Counted from the first letter of the stretch, positions 1 to 10,372 are shown. The stretch: 29,035 nucleotides of DNA from Mesostigma viride (GCA_009746045.1 RPFO01001376.1:1-29035), one strand, 5' to 3'. Program-made: numbers and translations. The notes: generated by a model from the sequence alone, not told the origin.

Positions 1-2960
1 CATGGTGTCTCCATGGCTGGCCTACGTACATGGATGTCAAGGAATAGTAAATGATGAGGATTCAGGCTCCCATGGTGTCATCATGGCCCGTCTACGTACA
101 TGGATGGCATGTATGTAATTAATGAGAGGATTCAGGCTCCCATGGTGTCATCATGGCTGGCTACGTACATGGATGTCAAGTAATTAATGATGAGGATTCA
201 GGCTCCCATGGTGTCATCATGGCTGGCTACGTACATGGATGTCATAAAATTAAATGATGAGGATTCAGGCTCCCATGGTGTCATCATGGCTTGTCTACGT
301 ACATGTTGGCATGTATGTAATTAATGATGAGGATTCAGGCTCCCATGGTGTCATCATGGCTGGCCTACGTACATGGTGGCATTTATGTAATTAATGATGA
401 GGATTCAGGCTCCCATGGTGTCATCATGGCCCGTCTACGTACATGGATGGCATTTATGTAATTAATGATGAGGATTCAGGCTCCCATGGTGTCATCATGG
501 CTGTCTACGTACATGGTTGGCATTTATGTAATTAATGATGAGGATTCAGGCTCCCATGGTGTCATCATGGCTTGTCTACGTACATGGATGGCATTTATGT
601 AATTAATGATGAGGATTCAGGCTCCCATGGTGTCATCATGGCTTGTCTACGTACATGGTTGGCATTTATGTAATTAATGAGAGGATTCAGGCTCCCATGG
701 TGTCATCATGGCTGCCTACGTACATGGATGTCAAGGAATATAATGATGAGGATTCAGGCTCCCATGGTGTCATCATGGCTGTCTACGTACATGGATGGCA
801 TTTATGTAATTAATGATGAGGATTCAGGCTCCCATGGTGTCATCATGGCTGTCTACGTACATGGATGGCATTTATGTAATTAATGATGAGGATTCAGGCT
901 CCCATGGTGTCATCATGGCTGTCTACGTACATGGATGTGGAATAGTAAATGATGAGGATTCAGGCTCCCATGGTGTCATCATGGCTGTCTACGTACATGG
1001 ATGGCATGTATGTAATTAATGATGAGGATTCAGGCTCCCATGGTGTCATCATGGCTGTCTACGTACATGGATGGCATGTATGTAATTAATGATGAGGATT
1101 CAGGCTCCCATGGTGTCATCATGGCTGTCTACGTATGTACATGGATGTCAAGTAAAATGATGAGGATTCAGGCTCCCATGGTGTCATCATTGGCCCGTGT
1201 ATGTACATGGATTCATTTATGTAATTAATGATGAGGATTCAGGCTCCCATGGTGTCATCATTGCCCGTGTATGTACATGGTTGGCATTTATGTATGTAAT
1301 TAATGATGAGGATTCAGGCTCCATTGGTGTCATCATGGCTGCCTACGTATGTACATGGATGTCAAGTAAAATGATGAGGATTCAGGCTCCATGGTGTCAT
1401 CATGGCCCTCTACGTACATGGATGTCAAGATAGTAAATGATGAGGATTCAGGCTCCCATGGTGTCATCATGGCCTGTCTACGTACATGGATGGCATGTAT
1501 GTAATTAATGATGAGGATTCAGGCTCCATGGTGTCATCATGGCTGGCCTACGTATGTACATGGATGTCAAAGAAAAAAATGATGAGGATTCAGGCTCCCA
1601 TGGTGTCATCATGGCCCGTCTACGTACATGGATGTCAAGAAAGTAAATGATGAGGATTCAGGCTCCCATGGTGTCATCATGGCCTGTCTACGTACATGGA
1701 TGGCATGTATGTAAATGATGAGGATTCAGGCTCCCATGGTGTCATCATGGCTGGCCTACGTACATGGATGTCTCAGAAAAAATGATGAGGATTCAGGCTC
1801 CCATGGTGTCATCATGGCTGGCCTACGTACATGGATGTCAAAGAAAAAAAATGATGAGGATTCAGGCTCCCGTGGTGTCATTATGGCCCGTCTACGTGTT
1901 GTTGGCATGTATGAAATGAATGATGAGGATTCAGGCTCCCATAGTGTCATCATGGCTGGCCTACGTACATGGTTGGCATTTATGTAATTAATGATGAGGA
2001 TTCAGGCTCCCATGGTGTCATCATTGCCCGTGTATGTACATGGTTGGCATTTATGTAATTAATGATGAGGATTCAGGCTCCATTGGTGTCATCATGGCCC
2101 GTCTACGTACATGGACCGTGGCATTTATGTATTTAATGATGAGGATTCAGGCTCCCATGGGGTCATTGATGATCATGGCATTTATGTATGTAATTAATGA
2201 TGAGGATTCAGGCTCCATTGGTGTCATCATGGCTGGCCTACGTATGTACATGGATGTCAAAGAAAAAAAAATGAAGAGGATTCAGGCTCCCATGGTGTCA
2301 TCATGGCCCGTCTACGTACATGGATGTCAAGGAATAGTAAATGATGAGGATTCAGGCTCCCATGGTGTCAGATGTCATGGCCTGTCTACGTACATGGATG
2401 GCATGTATGTATTTAATGATGAGGATTCAGGCTCCCATGGTGTCATCATGGCTGGCCTACGTACATGGATGTCTCAGAAAAAAAATGATGAGGATTCAGG
2501 CTCCCATGGTGTCATCATGGCTGGCCTACGTACATGGATGTCTCAGAAAAAAAATGATGAGGATTCAGGCTCCCATGGTGTCATCATGGCTGGCCTACGT
2601 ACATGGATGTCAAAGAAAAAAAAATGATCAGGATTCAGGCTCCCGTGGTGTCATTATGGCCCGTCTACGTGTTGTTGGCATGTATGAAATTAATGATGAG
2701 GATTCAGGCTCCCACAGTGTCATCATGGCTGGCCTACGTACATGGTTGGCATTTATGTAATTAATGATGAGGATTCAGGCTCCCATGGTGTCATCATTGC
2801 CCGTGTATGTACATGGTTGGCATTTATGTAATTAATGATGAGGATTCAGGCTCCATTGGTGTCATCATGGCCCGTCTACGTACATGGGTGGCATTTATGT
2901 ATTTAATGATGAGGATTCAGGCTCCCATGGGGTCATCATGGCTTGTCTACGTACATGGAG
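1..2960. repeat. Left minisatellite, about 67-bp unit
   Basis: More than 40 tandem copies of a roughly 65-70-bp unit fill this stretch and begin before the window. The conserved cores are GAGGATTCAGGCTCCCATGG, TGTCATCATGGC and TACGTACATGG. Unit starts measured from AGGATTC lie at 57, 127, 193, 260 and 330. The variable part of the unit (GGCATTTATGTAATTAATGA versus GTCAAAGAAAAAA types) defines sub-families. The last unit decays at about 2960. Reading frames through it exist only because the unit lacks stops in some frames, so they are not genes. Confidence 0.97.
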
Positions 2961-3230
2961 TCATATTGATTCATGGAACAATGAGATACCATTCTTAATT
3001 GAAAATTGTTCTTGATACTTTCACATGCATGCCCGGAATCGTGAATTTGTGCGGGTTTCCATGATGACAATCCTCATTGAATTCTTGAGCACACAATATT
3101 GAGCAATTTAGGGGCACTTCGGCAATGTTGACCATTTTCATTCATGATCAATAAAATTAACATTTAATGCAATAAATACATATTCCACTCATTTTAATAA
3201 ACCATGCAAAAACTTTACAAGCACGCTCAA
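2961..3230. other. AT-rich unique spacer between arrays, no gene
   Basis: This is a non-repetitive, AT-rich stretch between the two tandem arrays. It has no long reading frame and no recognised motif. It is preserved exactly in the right arm at about 27360-27629. Confidence 0.7.
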
Positions 3231-4013
3231 GCTAGGGGTGGGCTGGCATGCACGCGTGGGTGTGGGGGTGGGCTGGCATGCATGCGTGGGTGTGGGGGTG
3301 GGCTGGCATGCACGTGTGGGTGTGGGGGTGGGCTGGCATGCATGCGTGGGTGTGGGGTTGGGCTAGCCTGCATGCGTGGGTGTGGGGGGGGGCTGGCATG
3401 CATGCGTGGGTGTGTGTGGGGGGCTAGCATGCATGCGTAAGTGTGGGGGGGGGCTGGCATGCATGCGTGGGTGTGGGGGGGGGCTGGCATGCATGCGTGG
3501 GTGTGTGTGGGGGGCTAGCATGCATGCGTAAGTGTGGGGGGGGGCTGGCATGCATGCGTGGGTGTGTATGGGGGCTGGCATGCATGCGTGGGTGTGTGTG
3601 GGGGGCTAGCATGCATGCGTGGGTGTGTGGGGGGGCTGTCATGCATGCGTGGGTGTGTGTGGGGGCTGGCATCCATGCGTGGGTGTGTGGGGGGGCTAGC
3701 ATGCATGCGTGGGTGTGGGGGTGGGCTAGCATGCATGCGTGGGTGTGGGGGGGGGCGGTCATGCATGCGTGGGTGTGTGGGGGGGCTGGCATGCATGCGT
3801 GGGTGTGTGGGGGGGCTAGCATGCATGCGTGGGTGTGGGGGTGGGCTAGCATGCATGCGTGGGTGTGAGTGTGGGCTAGCATGCATGCGTGGGTGTGGGG
3901 GGGGCTAGCATGCATGCGTGGGTGTGGGGGGGCCGGGGCCGGGGCTAGCATGCATGCGTGGGTGTGGGGGTGGGCTAGCATGCATGCGTGGGTGTGGGGG
4001 GGGGCTAGCACGC
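3231..4013. repeat. Left GCATGC-rich array, 30-34-bp unit
   Basis: About 25 tandem units contain GGCTGGCATGCATGCGTGGG or GGCTAGCATGCATGC plus a GTGTGGGGG tail. The first units are 30 bp apart (3241, 3271, 3301, 3331); later ones lengthen as the G tract and GTGT dinucleotides vary. One unit near 3935 carries a GGGGCC insertion. The strand asymmetry (G-rich top strand) gives long spurious His/Pro- or Gly/Cys-rich frames on both strands, which I do not call as genes. Confidence 0.96.
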
Positions 4014-4034
4014 CCCACCCCTCCATCGGCACAG

Positions 4035-4070
4035 CCAGCCTTGTGAGTCTACCCTTAACAACAAGGCTGG
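4035..4070. other. 10-bp inverted repeat at array edge
   Basis: CCAGCCTTGT at 4035-4044 is matched perfectly by ACAAGGCTGG at 4061-4070 with a 16-nt loop. It lies about 20 bp beyond the last GCATGC unit. It could be a hairpin or a relic terminus; no function is evident. Confidence 0.6.
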
Positions 4071-4202
4071 TAGGACGACACGCCTGAGCAGCATATGTCA
4101 TGCCTATCTCAGGCTAATAATGTGTGATTTTGTGCCAACAACCAAGTTGTTCCACCCAACAACACATTATAAACCCTCTTCCAAAATGCCCAACAAGCCG
4201 GA

Positions 4203-4234
4203 CACGTGGAGGACCACACACGCAGTATATAAAG
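4203..4234 (+). promoter_or_regulatory. Candidate promoter: G-box and TATA box
   Basis: The palindromic G-box core CACGTG (4203-4208) sits 18 bp upstream of TATATAAAG (4226-4234). The arrangement fits a eukaryotic core promoter reading rightwards. The extended core TATATAAAGAG is identical to that of the second promoter candidate at 5580. What it would transcribe is unclear; the nearest plausible first exon is at 4653. Confidence 0.4.
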
Positions 4235-4652
4235 AGAAAATAAGCTGACTTTTTATCCAGCCAACCTGTGGCTAGCTGCTCTGGTTAGCATGACAAATGC
4301 TAACATTTACTCAGTGGGAAAGGTGAAGAGACCATTGGAACAGCCTACCTGACGCATGTGCCACCAAAGCATTGTGTCCCGCAAAATGCACACTGCCTCC
4401 TTTCTAACAAGCACGAGCCGCTCTCTTTAGGAGACAGGTGCCAGCTCGTCAGTGTCTGGGGAAAATGATGCCGCTGCTTAGGAAGACCGCGTGAATTTCC
4501 TCGAACACAACTGTCTATAAAGCAAAAGAAATTTCAGAGAAGCATGGAAATAAAAGCATTACACCTTCCCGACAGGTTGCGGGCCACGCGCTGCAGAAAG
4601 CCAGCCACGTCACAGACGATTAACTAGCTAAAAGACACCCAGGAATCCAGCG

Positions 4653-4725
4653 ATGCAGCGCCAGGACCCGCAACTTTCTGGCTGCATCTGGCCGGAAAGA
4701 AGGCAAAAAGCTTACGCTCAACGAG
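4653..4725 (+). other. Possible first exon with splice donor
   Basis: An ATG at 4653 opens a frame encoding about 24 residues, rich in Gln and Arg. It runs into a strong donor-like site, CGAG followed by GTAAGAAAG, with the GT at 4726. The frame stays open to 4862 if unspliced (69 residues). No similarity is recognised and no matching acceptor or second exon was identified, so this is only a splice-site based guess. Confidence 0.15.
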
Positions 4726-5545
4726 GTAAGAAAGCAGGAAAACGCAAGCTTAAGACGTTTAACACAAGAACGTACCATAACGGGCATTTATTCGTGCCCA
4801 GGCGCACAAGAAAGTCCACCCTTTCATGGAGTGGTTGGGCAGTACGCATCGCGCAGGGCTAATGTTATCTTACCGCAAAATGACGGGAAAGGTAAAGATA
4901 GCAGCGGGAATTTTTACGGCTTTAGAAACATCATTAAACTAGCTTTCCTTACGACCATCAAAACTGGCAACAATCGACAATCAACCCGGCAGGCATCCAA
5001 TATACTTTATTCATCCCGACAGAAATTCAGGCCGGACCCCCCCTGCCGATGGCAAAGAAAAAAAGCCCGCGACATTATAGATCGCAACCATCCCGCCATA
5101 AATTAGAATCAGTAACTAATTTTCTCCAACAATCGAGCATTTCTGCTTTCCGCGTGCCAGATTTGTCACGTTTCGTCTAAAGGCAGTCGCCATGGCCCCT
5201 ACCGCAAGGGGTGCGCGCACCATGCCGACATAGCTTTTGGGCCTCAATTTGCACCGAAATTTGGTCCGTACCGTCCAGCTCAGTCGGATTATGTATGTGG
5301 ATCGGCCGTGTTGGTTGCATACGCAGGTATATTAATTCTTGCATTCGCCCCGGACCTTCCCCAGGACAGGTCAGGATATAACAATAATTCTTGCATTCGC
5401 CCCCGCCCTTTCCTATGGCCTGGTCAGGTTTGGGCGCGACGCCACTAGCGCGGCGCCCGCGACAGAGTGGCCAGGCTCGAGCACGTTTTCTGGATCCCAA
5501 GCACCGGATTGGACACTGTCCGAGGACTGGACAGGAATTGGCTGA
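4726..5545. other. Gene-poor stretch upstream of second promoter
   Basis: I see no convincing gene here. Frames of up to 107 residues on the minus strand (5177-5500) show no recognisable domain. The only internal structure found is an 18-bp direct repeat, AATTCTTGCATTCGCCCC, at 5334-5351 and again at 5386-5403 (offset 52). Confidence 0.5.
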
Positions 5546-5588
5546 CCAATCGGATGCTTGCTCGTCGTCTCCAAAAACATATATAAAG
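5546..5588 (+). promoter_or_regulatory. Candidate promoter: CCAAT and TATA box
   Basis: CCAAT at 5546-5550 is followed 29 bp later by TATATAAAG at 5580-5588. This is a classical spacing, and it points towards the transposase-like gene that starts about 1.4 kb downstream. A tiny open frame (ATG at 5642, stop after three codons) follows, so any transcript would need a long, probably spliced leader. It is the best promoter candidate for the gene at 7022, but the link is inferred only from order and orientation. Confidence 0.45.
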
Positions 5589-6322
5589 AGCCAAATCGCG
5601 CGAACTACGCAAGGATCCTTTAAGCAGCGTTACTCTGCCGAAATGTCAACCTAGGCCGGTCAAGTGACGCCGAGGTGTTCACCGATAGTTCAGGTCAGCC
5701 ACAGCGCGCCTTCGAATGTAGGCACGGTCGCATTTTTTTTTAGGAAATGTAGAATTGTTGTCGACCAGCTACCAACGCCCGACCGGACCCATACAACGGA
5801 AACATCAAGGCGATGTGATGTAGGTGTGTCTGATATGTCATTAATACACAGAGCATCGTGAATATAATATATAATATAAATTATATAATATACTATAATT
5901 AATATATAATTTTAATTTTATGTTAATTTTAATGTTATTTCATATAACATAATATAGCATAATATAATATAATATAATATAATATTATATAAAGTAGTAT
6001 ATAAAAAATTAAAATGTAAAAGAAAAATATCTACCTTATTGGGGTTTAATGTTCCTTTCCAGTTCAGCATAAGTACACTCTTGAGTGTGTGCAATGTTTG
6101 GTTATACGCCATTGTCTTAAAATAGCAACCAATGTAAACCTCCGTCCTAACCACATTTGGATACAATAAAGACATTGATGCCTGACACATAGCATTCATT
6201 GCTTGAAATACCATGCATATTTTGTGTCAATGTTCTGCAGACCACAGCTTCAAGTGGGCATACTTCGCTTTCCTCAATATAATGGCGACATGGCATTTGG
6301 TGAAAGTGGTGAGTGCCATGAA
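5589..6322. other. Putative leader region with AT microsatellite
   Basis: No gene is recognised. A TATAATATA-type low-complexity tract covers about 5858-6010. A possible acceptor (poly-T then AG) lies near 5742. Another, TTCTGCAG, ends at 6240, followed by a short stretch ending at a GTGAGT donor-like site at 6309. These could mark leader exons of the downstream gene, but the frames do not join convincingly. Confidence 0.35.
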
Positions 6323-6880
6323 GTTGCGCCGGCCGTCGTTATCCATGACGAACTGAATGGGTTTCGTGCAAATCAAGTTTTTTGTTTTGGTGTTCCAGTT
6401 GCGCCGGCCGGCGTTTCCAATGGTATCTTGCGCGCACTTGCAAAAGCTTGCACGCTTATCAACATTTTGTGTTGGTAAACATTTTATCACCTCTGGGATT
6501 TCCGCCTTCACTACCTGAGTTGCTTCTTTGTGGTTTTCAAATGCAACCGAGTTACGCCGGCCGTCGTTACTCATGACAAATTGTAGGGGTTTTGTGCAAA
6601 TCACTTTTGTATGGTTTATGTACATGCATCCAGTTGCGCCGGCCGGCGTTTCCAATGGTATCTTGCAGTTGCGCAATCAGGCCCCATTACCAAAAGTGTG
6701 TTTGTACATCTTTTTTACACCTGAAGGATTTCTGCCTGCATATCCTGAGTTGCTTCTTAATGGTTTTTAATTGCGCCCGAGTTACGCCGGCCGTCGTTAT
6801 TAATGACAAACTGTATGTGTTTCATAAAATCACTTTTGTATGGTTTACATGTATCCAGTTGCGCCGGCCGGCGTTATTAA
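6323..6880 (+). repeat. About 229-bp tandem repeat with paired GCCGGC motifs
   Basis: Roughly 2.4 copies of a ~229-bp unit. Each unit has motif A, GTTRCGCCGGCCGTCGTT (6323-6340, 6551-6568, 6781-6798), followed 75-82 bp later by motif B, GTTGCGCCGGCCGGCGTT (6398-6415, 6633-6650, 6858-6875). Units also share TGCAAATCACTTTTGTATGG and CTGAGTTGCTTCTT. A possible splice acceptor, CATCCTCAG, ends at 6960, so the block may lie within a leader intron of the next gene. Motif A recurs inside a coding-region intron at 9511. Confidence 0.85.
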
Positions 6881-7021
6881 TGACGCTTGTCGTTCTTGTT
6901 TGATGCCCATCGTTTTCGTCGTGTCTTTAATGGTGATTATTTATCATTACTCATCCTCAGGGCTTTCGGTGCCGCGGGATTAAGAGGCGAAAAAAATCAG
7001 CTGCCGTCTGACCAAAGTCTG

Positions 7022-10000
7022 ATGGCGCGATCGGGGCGGGGGGCCGTTTCCGACGGTTCGCGTCCCTTGTCCAATGACGACCGGGAGCCTGCACTTCGCG
7101 GTCTCTGGAGCGACAAGTACATCGAGAACAAGGGGTACAAAATTGCCAATGACATCTTTCCTATCATGGCGGAACGCGTGAAAGCAAACAACCACAGGAC
7201 GCCAGAGATGAGCGCGGAGGTTCTGTCTTGCGCAGCTTCAAGACTAAATGCCATGGTGGCGGAGAGCAACGGCATTAAGAAGAGGAAGAACTGTGACGGC
7301 GGGCTTCCTGAAAATTGGGCGGAATCTCTTCGGGATAACATCAAGAAGGCTTTTGGCGACTTGGGAACATCTGAGAAGGATCGTGGGCTTAGGTGGGCCT
7401 TGTGTGGACTTGTTACGAAGGCAATGGAGGGCGTCCCGGACAGGATTGTGGAGCGCGCGTTCGGGATTGACAGGCGCTTTGTCGCAACTGTTCGGGGTCA
7501 CAGGGATGGAATGGAAGAAGGGGAGGACGACCTTTTGATGAGTGCGCCAGAGAGGAGGAGGAGGAAAGACGAGCTTCCGACGGAAGTCATTGCCCTGATA
7601 CAAGCGTGCTGGAGGGATGATAACTTGACGCGGGCGTCTCCGAACATGAAGGATGTTCATTGTGAATGGACCAGAAAGGATTACAAACATACACTAGCGT
7701 TTTCGGAGGGTGCGCGCTACTATACTGTCTCCAAGTCGAAGATTTACGAAGTGTTCATTTCCCGCCATCCGGAGTTGAAGCCACCGCGGCGGATGGACAG
7801 TAGGGAGGGGGGGGGGGGGAGGGAGAGGAGGGTGTGAGGGGGGGAAATCAGGTGATTTTGGAGACGGAGGCAGGGATGTCAATGCTACGCACGAATCAGA
7901 AGAGCACAGTTCATGTGGGATACACTACTTTTTGCAAGCATATGCCCGCATGCGTCAAGGGGCGGTGGAAAATGCGGAACTTGTGCGCATGCCAGCACCA
8001 CACTACCATGCAGTCCATGGTTGGGGGGTTGGCCAAATTTCGTGCAACTTTTCATGCCAGATGCGAGTGCGGACCTGAATGCCACGCGTGCGATCATGGT
8101 AGCCAGCTCGACGTGGGGTCGTCCGTGCCCACATGTTCCATTTTCAAAGCCACTCACACGACAGAGTGGGTGAACAAGTTTACTTGTGAGGTGGAGGGGA
8201 TGAGGGAGGGGGGAGGTTCGAGGTCGTCTGTGGGGTCGTCGCGGCCGCAGGTTCAGCCTTTTCAGGGCGAACTTGAGGATCTGCCCATGCATGGGAGGGT
8301 GCTGGACGACGAGGAAGGGGTGCCCGATCATGACCTGGGCGAGGAGTTGGGGGTTTGCTCGATCCGGCGTAAGGCTTGTGTGTTGGGCACTTGCCTGGCT
8401 CCCAAGTGTGGAATTCGGAACTTCATGTTATGCGAACGGGAGGAGGCTTCCAACCACCTGATTTCATGGACCAGATACGAGATGCAGGATGTGCCGCCGG
8501 GTGCGGTTCTTGGGCCAGAGGTAATTTTTAGTGGAGTGGTTGCGCCCCAAGGCGTTTCTTTTGCAATGTTTCCTGAAGTTCTTGGGCCAGAGGTAATTTT
8601 TAGTGGAGTGGTTGCGCCCCAAGGCGTTTCTTTTTCAATTTTTCCTGAGGTCCTGTCTTTTTTCTTTCTACAGGTCATTGGTGGGTCGAAGTTGATGTCT
8701 TTTCTGTATGTGCACACTGCGCATATGCAGGACGACTGTGACGAGATCGCAAAGGCTGGTGGGCAGCGATTGACGCAAGTCGACGTCAAGTCCACACCAA
8801 CGGAGCTAAAGGAGGCAATTGTGGACAAGTGGCCGGACTTCATCCAGCATTGCTTCAACGCGTGGTGGCAAGCGGACGCCTCCAAGGAATGTCTCTCAAG
8901 GATGCGGGTGGGGGACCTTGTATGCCACACAGATTACGCCGAGAACTACCAGTCTTACACCTATCACAATCTCCAAGCACAGTATTGGCATCCAGTCACA
9001 TTCGTCCTTATGCCCTGGATCGTGCGCTACTTGGATCCAGCGTCGGGAAAGGTCGTGAGAAGGGAGTTTCACTTCATCGGACAGGGCGGAATGAAAAGGG
9101 ACGGGCGGGCCCTCCGTTTTGCTATCCTCAAAATCCTGGCGACACTACGGTCAGAAGGGGTAGAGGTGAAGCGCTTCATTGGGTGGTCGGACAATTGCTC
9201 CATGCAGTTCAAGTCAAGGAATGTGATCGCGGAAGTGGCCCGGCTGCTGACGGAGGATCCGCACCTGGAGTCATTTGAGTGGAATTACTTTGGGGAGCAG
9301 CACGGAAAGGGGGAGGTGGATGGAGCTGGTGGGACTGTGAAGTGCATGTTGAGGAGGTGGCACATCAGGGAAGAGAACCAGGACAAACAGACGGCCGCCC
9401 AGTTGGTGGAGAATCTGGCGTCGGGGGCGGTGGGCGGGACCACAACGACCAGGCGTAACTTCTTCGAGTTCCCCGAGGTAATTAAGTGTACAGTCCTCGT
9501 TCAGGGAATAGTTACGCCGGCCGTCGTTTCTAGGGCGTTCTTGGAGTCCTGGCGATCAGGAGTGCTTAATAAAACACAACTAGCTCGATGGTCTCGTAAC
9601 TTCAACTTTCCCTTGTGCAAATCTTGTCTTCGACGCGCAGGTGCTTCCTTACAGCCCAGGGCGCGGCGAAATCAAAGGAGTGAAGAAGGCGCACTGGTGG
9701 CGCATGGACAAGTCGAATGTGACGCGCTTAATGCTGCGCCAGTATTCCTGCTATTGTGGCGGTGCGTGCGCCGAGGAAAGGTGGTGGGATTGTCGAAAGG
9801 AGTGGACCGACATGGACGGCTGGAATGTGGGAGGTGCTCGGATGAAGCTCCACAAACTGGGGGAGCCAGTGCAAAGGAACCCAAACGGACAAGGGGGGCA
9901 CGCAGGGACGCGACTGAACAGACTACAGGCAGAGAGGACGATGATGGGAAGGAGACTGAAGCTGCGAGACATTTTTGCCGTCGAGTCCTACTCTGGTGAT

Positions 10001-10372
10001 GAGTCCCACGATCCAGATCATCCATATTGGCTAGCGGAAGTCTTGCAGGAGCCTTATCAGGTGGCCGCTACTTTCGTGAGGCGAGTGGCCGACAGAAACG
10101 GCAAGGTCGATAGGGAGTTGTTCCGTAAGGGACAATGGGTGGTGGGGGTGCGCTACTGGGACAGATTTCCGGGTATGGCGACGATGTTCAAAATGGACGC
10201 CGATGCGCAAGCTGAACAGCCAAACTTGGTCAATTGCTACCTGTGCATGGACGCGGGGTTCGAACACACCATTGTTGTCAACCCAGCTAACAATCGCCAG
10301 GCCATCTTGACCATTCCGACAGACGTCGAGAAACGGCTCACGAACTTGGCCAAGAAGAGACCTGTTGAGTAG
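7022..10372 (+). CDS. DDE-transposase-like gene, left copy (3 exons)
   Basis: Coding parts are 7022-8520, 8674-9477 and 9641-10372, about 1,010 residues if the frame break is ignored. 7022 is the first in-frame ATG, but the frame is open from 6887 and a splice acceptor at 6960 suggests an upstream exon. Visible order: helix-rich N-terminal region; a segment near residue 186 starting TEVIALIQACW; a Cys/His cluster (LCACQHH, then CECGPECHAC) near 320-350; and an RNase H-like core with HTDYAENY (Asp codon 8932), WSDNCSMQF (Asp 9190) and QHGKGEVDGAGG (Glu 9313, Asp 9319). A Cys-rich C-terminal part (CYCGGAC) follows. The spacing D-x85-D-x40-E fits a DDE nuclease. From memory the layout matches uncharacterised transposase-like proteins common in animal genomes; the superfamily name is uncertain. 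A 13-G run at 7807-7819 shifts the frame, and a stop follows at 7835, so the copy may be inactive or the run mis-sequenced. Confidence 0.75.
7807..7819 (+). other. Poly-G frame break in transposase-like gene
   Basis: Thirteen consecutive Gs lie between the N-terminal frame (open 6887 to a TGA at 7835-7837) and the downstream frame (open from a TAG at 7801). The two frames differ by one base. One extra G would join them. The equivalent run in the right arm has 15, which is also out of frame but by the opposite shift. Confidence 0.9.
8509..8652 (+). repeat. 72-bp tandem duplication over exon-intron border
   Basis: Two 72-bp copies (8509-8580 and 8581-8652) both start CTTGGGCCAGAG then GTAATTTTTAG, with only a few differences near their 3' ends. 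The duplication therefore carries the last 12 exon bases and the donor site, creating two donors at 8521 and 8593. Each copy holds GTTGCGCCCCAAGGCGTT (8539-8556 and 8611-8628). Confidence 0.93.
8521..8673 (+). other. Intron 1 of transposase-like gene
   Basis: The donor CCAGAG followed by GTAATTTTTA and the acceptor TTTCTTTCTACAG ending at 8673 bound a 153-bp phase-0 intron. It is a multiple of three with no in-frame stop, so retention would leave the frame open. The protein-level reason to call it an intron is that the translated segment is a low-quality duplicated insert between conserved-looking sequence (PGAVLGPE and VIGGSKLMSF). Use of the second donor at 8593 would add 24 codons. Confidence 0.75.
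9478..9640 (+). other. Intron 2 of transposase-like gene
   Basis: The donor CCCGAG followed by GTAATTAAG and the acceptor CGACGCGCAG at 9640 bound a 163-bp phase-0 intron. Splicing moves the reading from the frame of the core domain into the frame of the 243-codon Cys-rich C-terminal exon, which begins exactly at 9641. Without splicing the frame runs on to 9999 as low-quality sequence. The intron contains motif A (GTTACGCCGGCCGTCGTT, 9511-9528) and TTGTGCAAATC (9613-9623), both shared with the tandem repeat upstream of the gene. Confidence 0.85.

Noticed and set aside
677-2760. Reading frames of 60-197 codons through the left minisatellite
   Set aside because: They simply translate the repeat unit (MMRIQAPMVSS and shifted versions), occur in several frames, and vary with each indel.
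1-2960. CRISPR-like regular repeat
   Set aside because: The whole unit is conserved with no unique spacers, the unit is too long and variable, and the context is eukaryotic.
3204-4101. Long His/Pro/Met- or Gly/Cys-rich frames on both strands of the GCATGC array
   Set aside because: Both strands are open because of base composition. The frames follow repeat periodicity and have no domain or start context.
6227-6676. 149-codon minus-strand frame through the 229-bp repeats
   Set aside because: It stays open because the repeat unit lacks stops in that frame. The protein repeats with the DNA and resembles nothing known.
10252-10266. GGTTCGAAC resembling a tRNA B box
   Set aside because: It lies inside a coding exon with no A box or cloverleaf around it.
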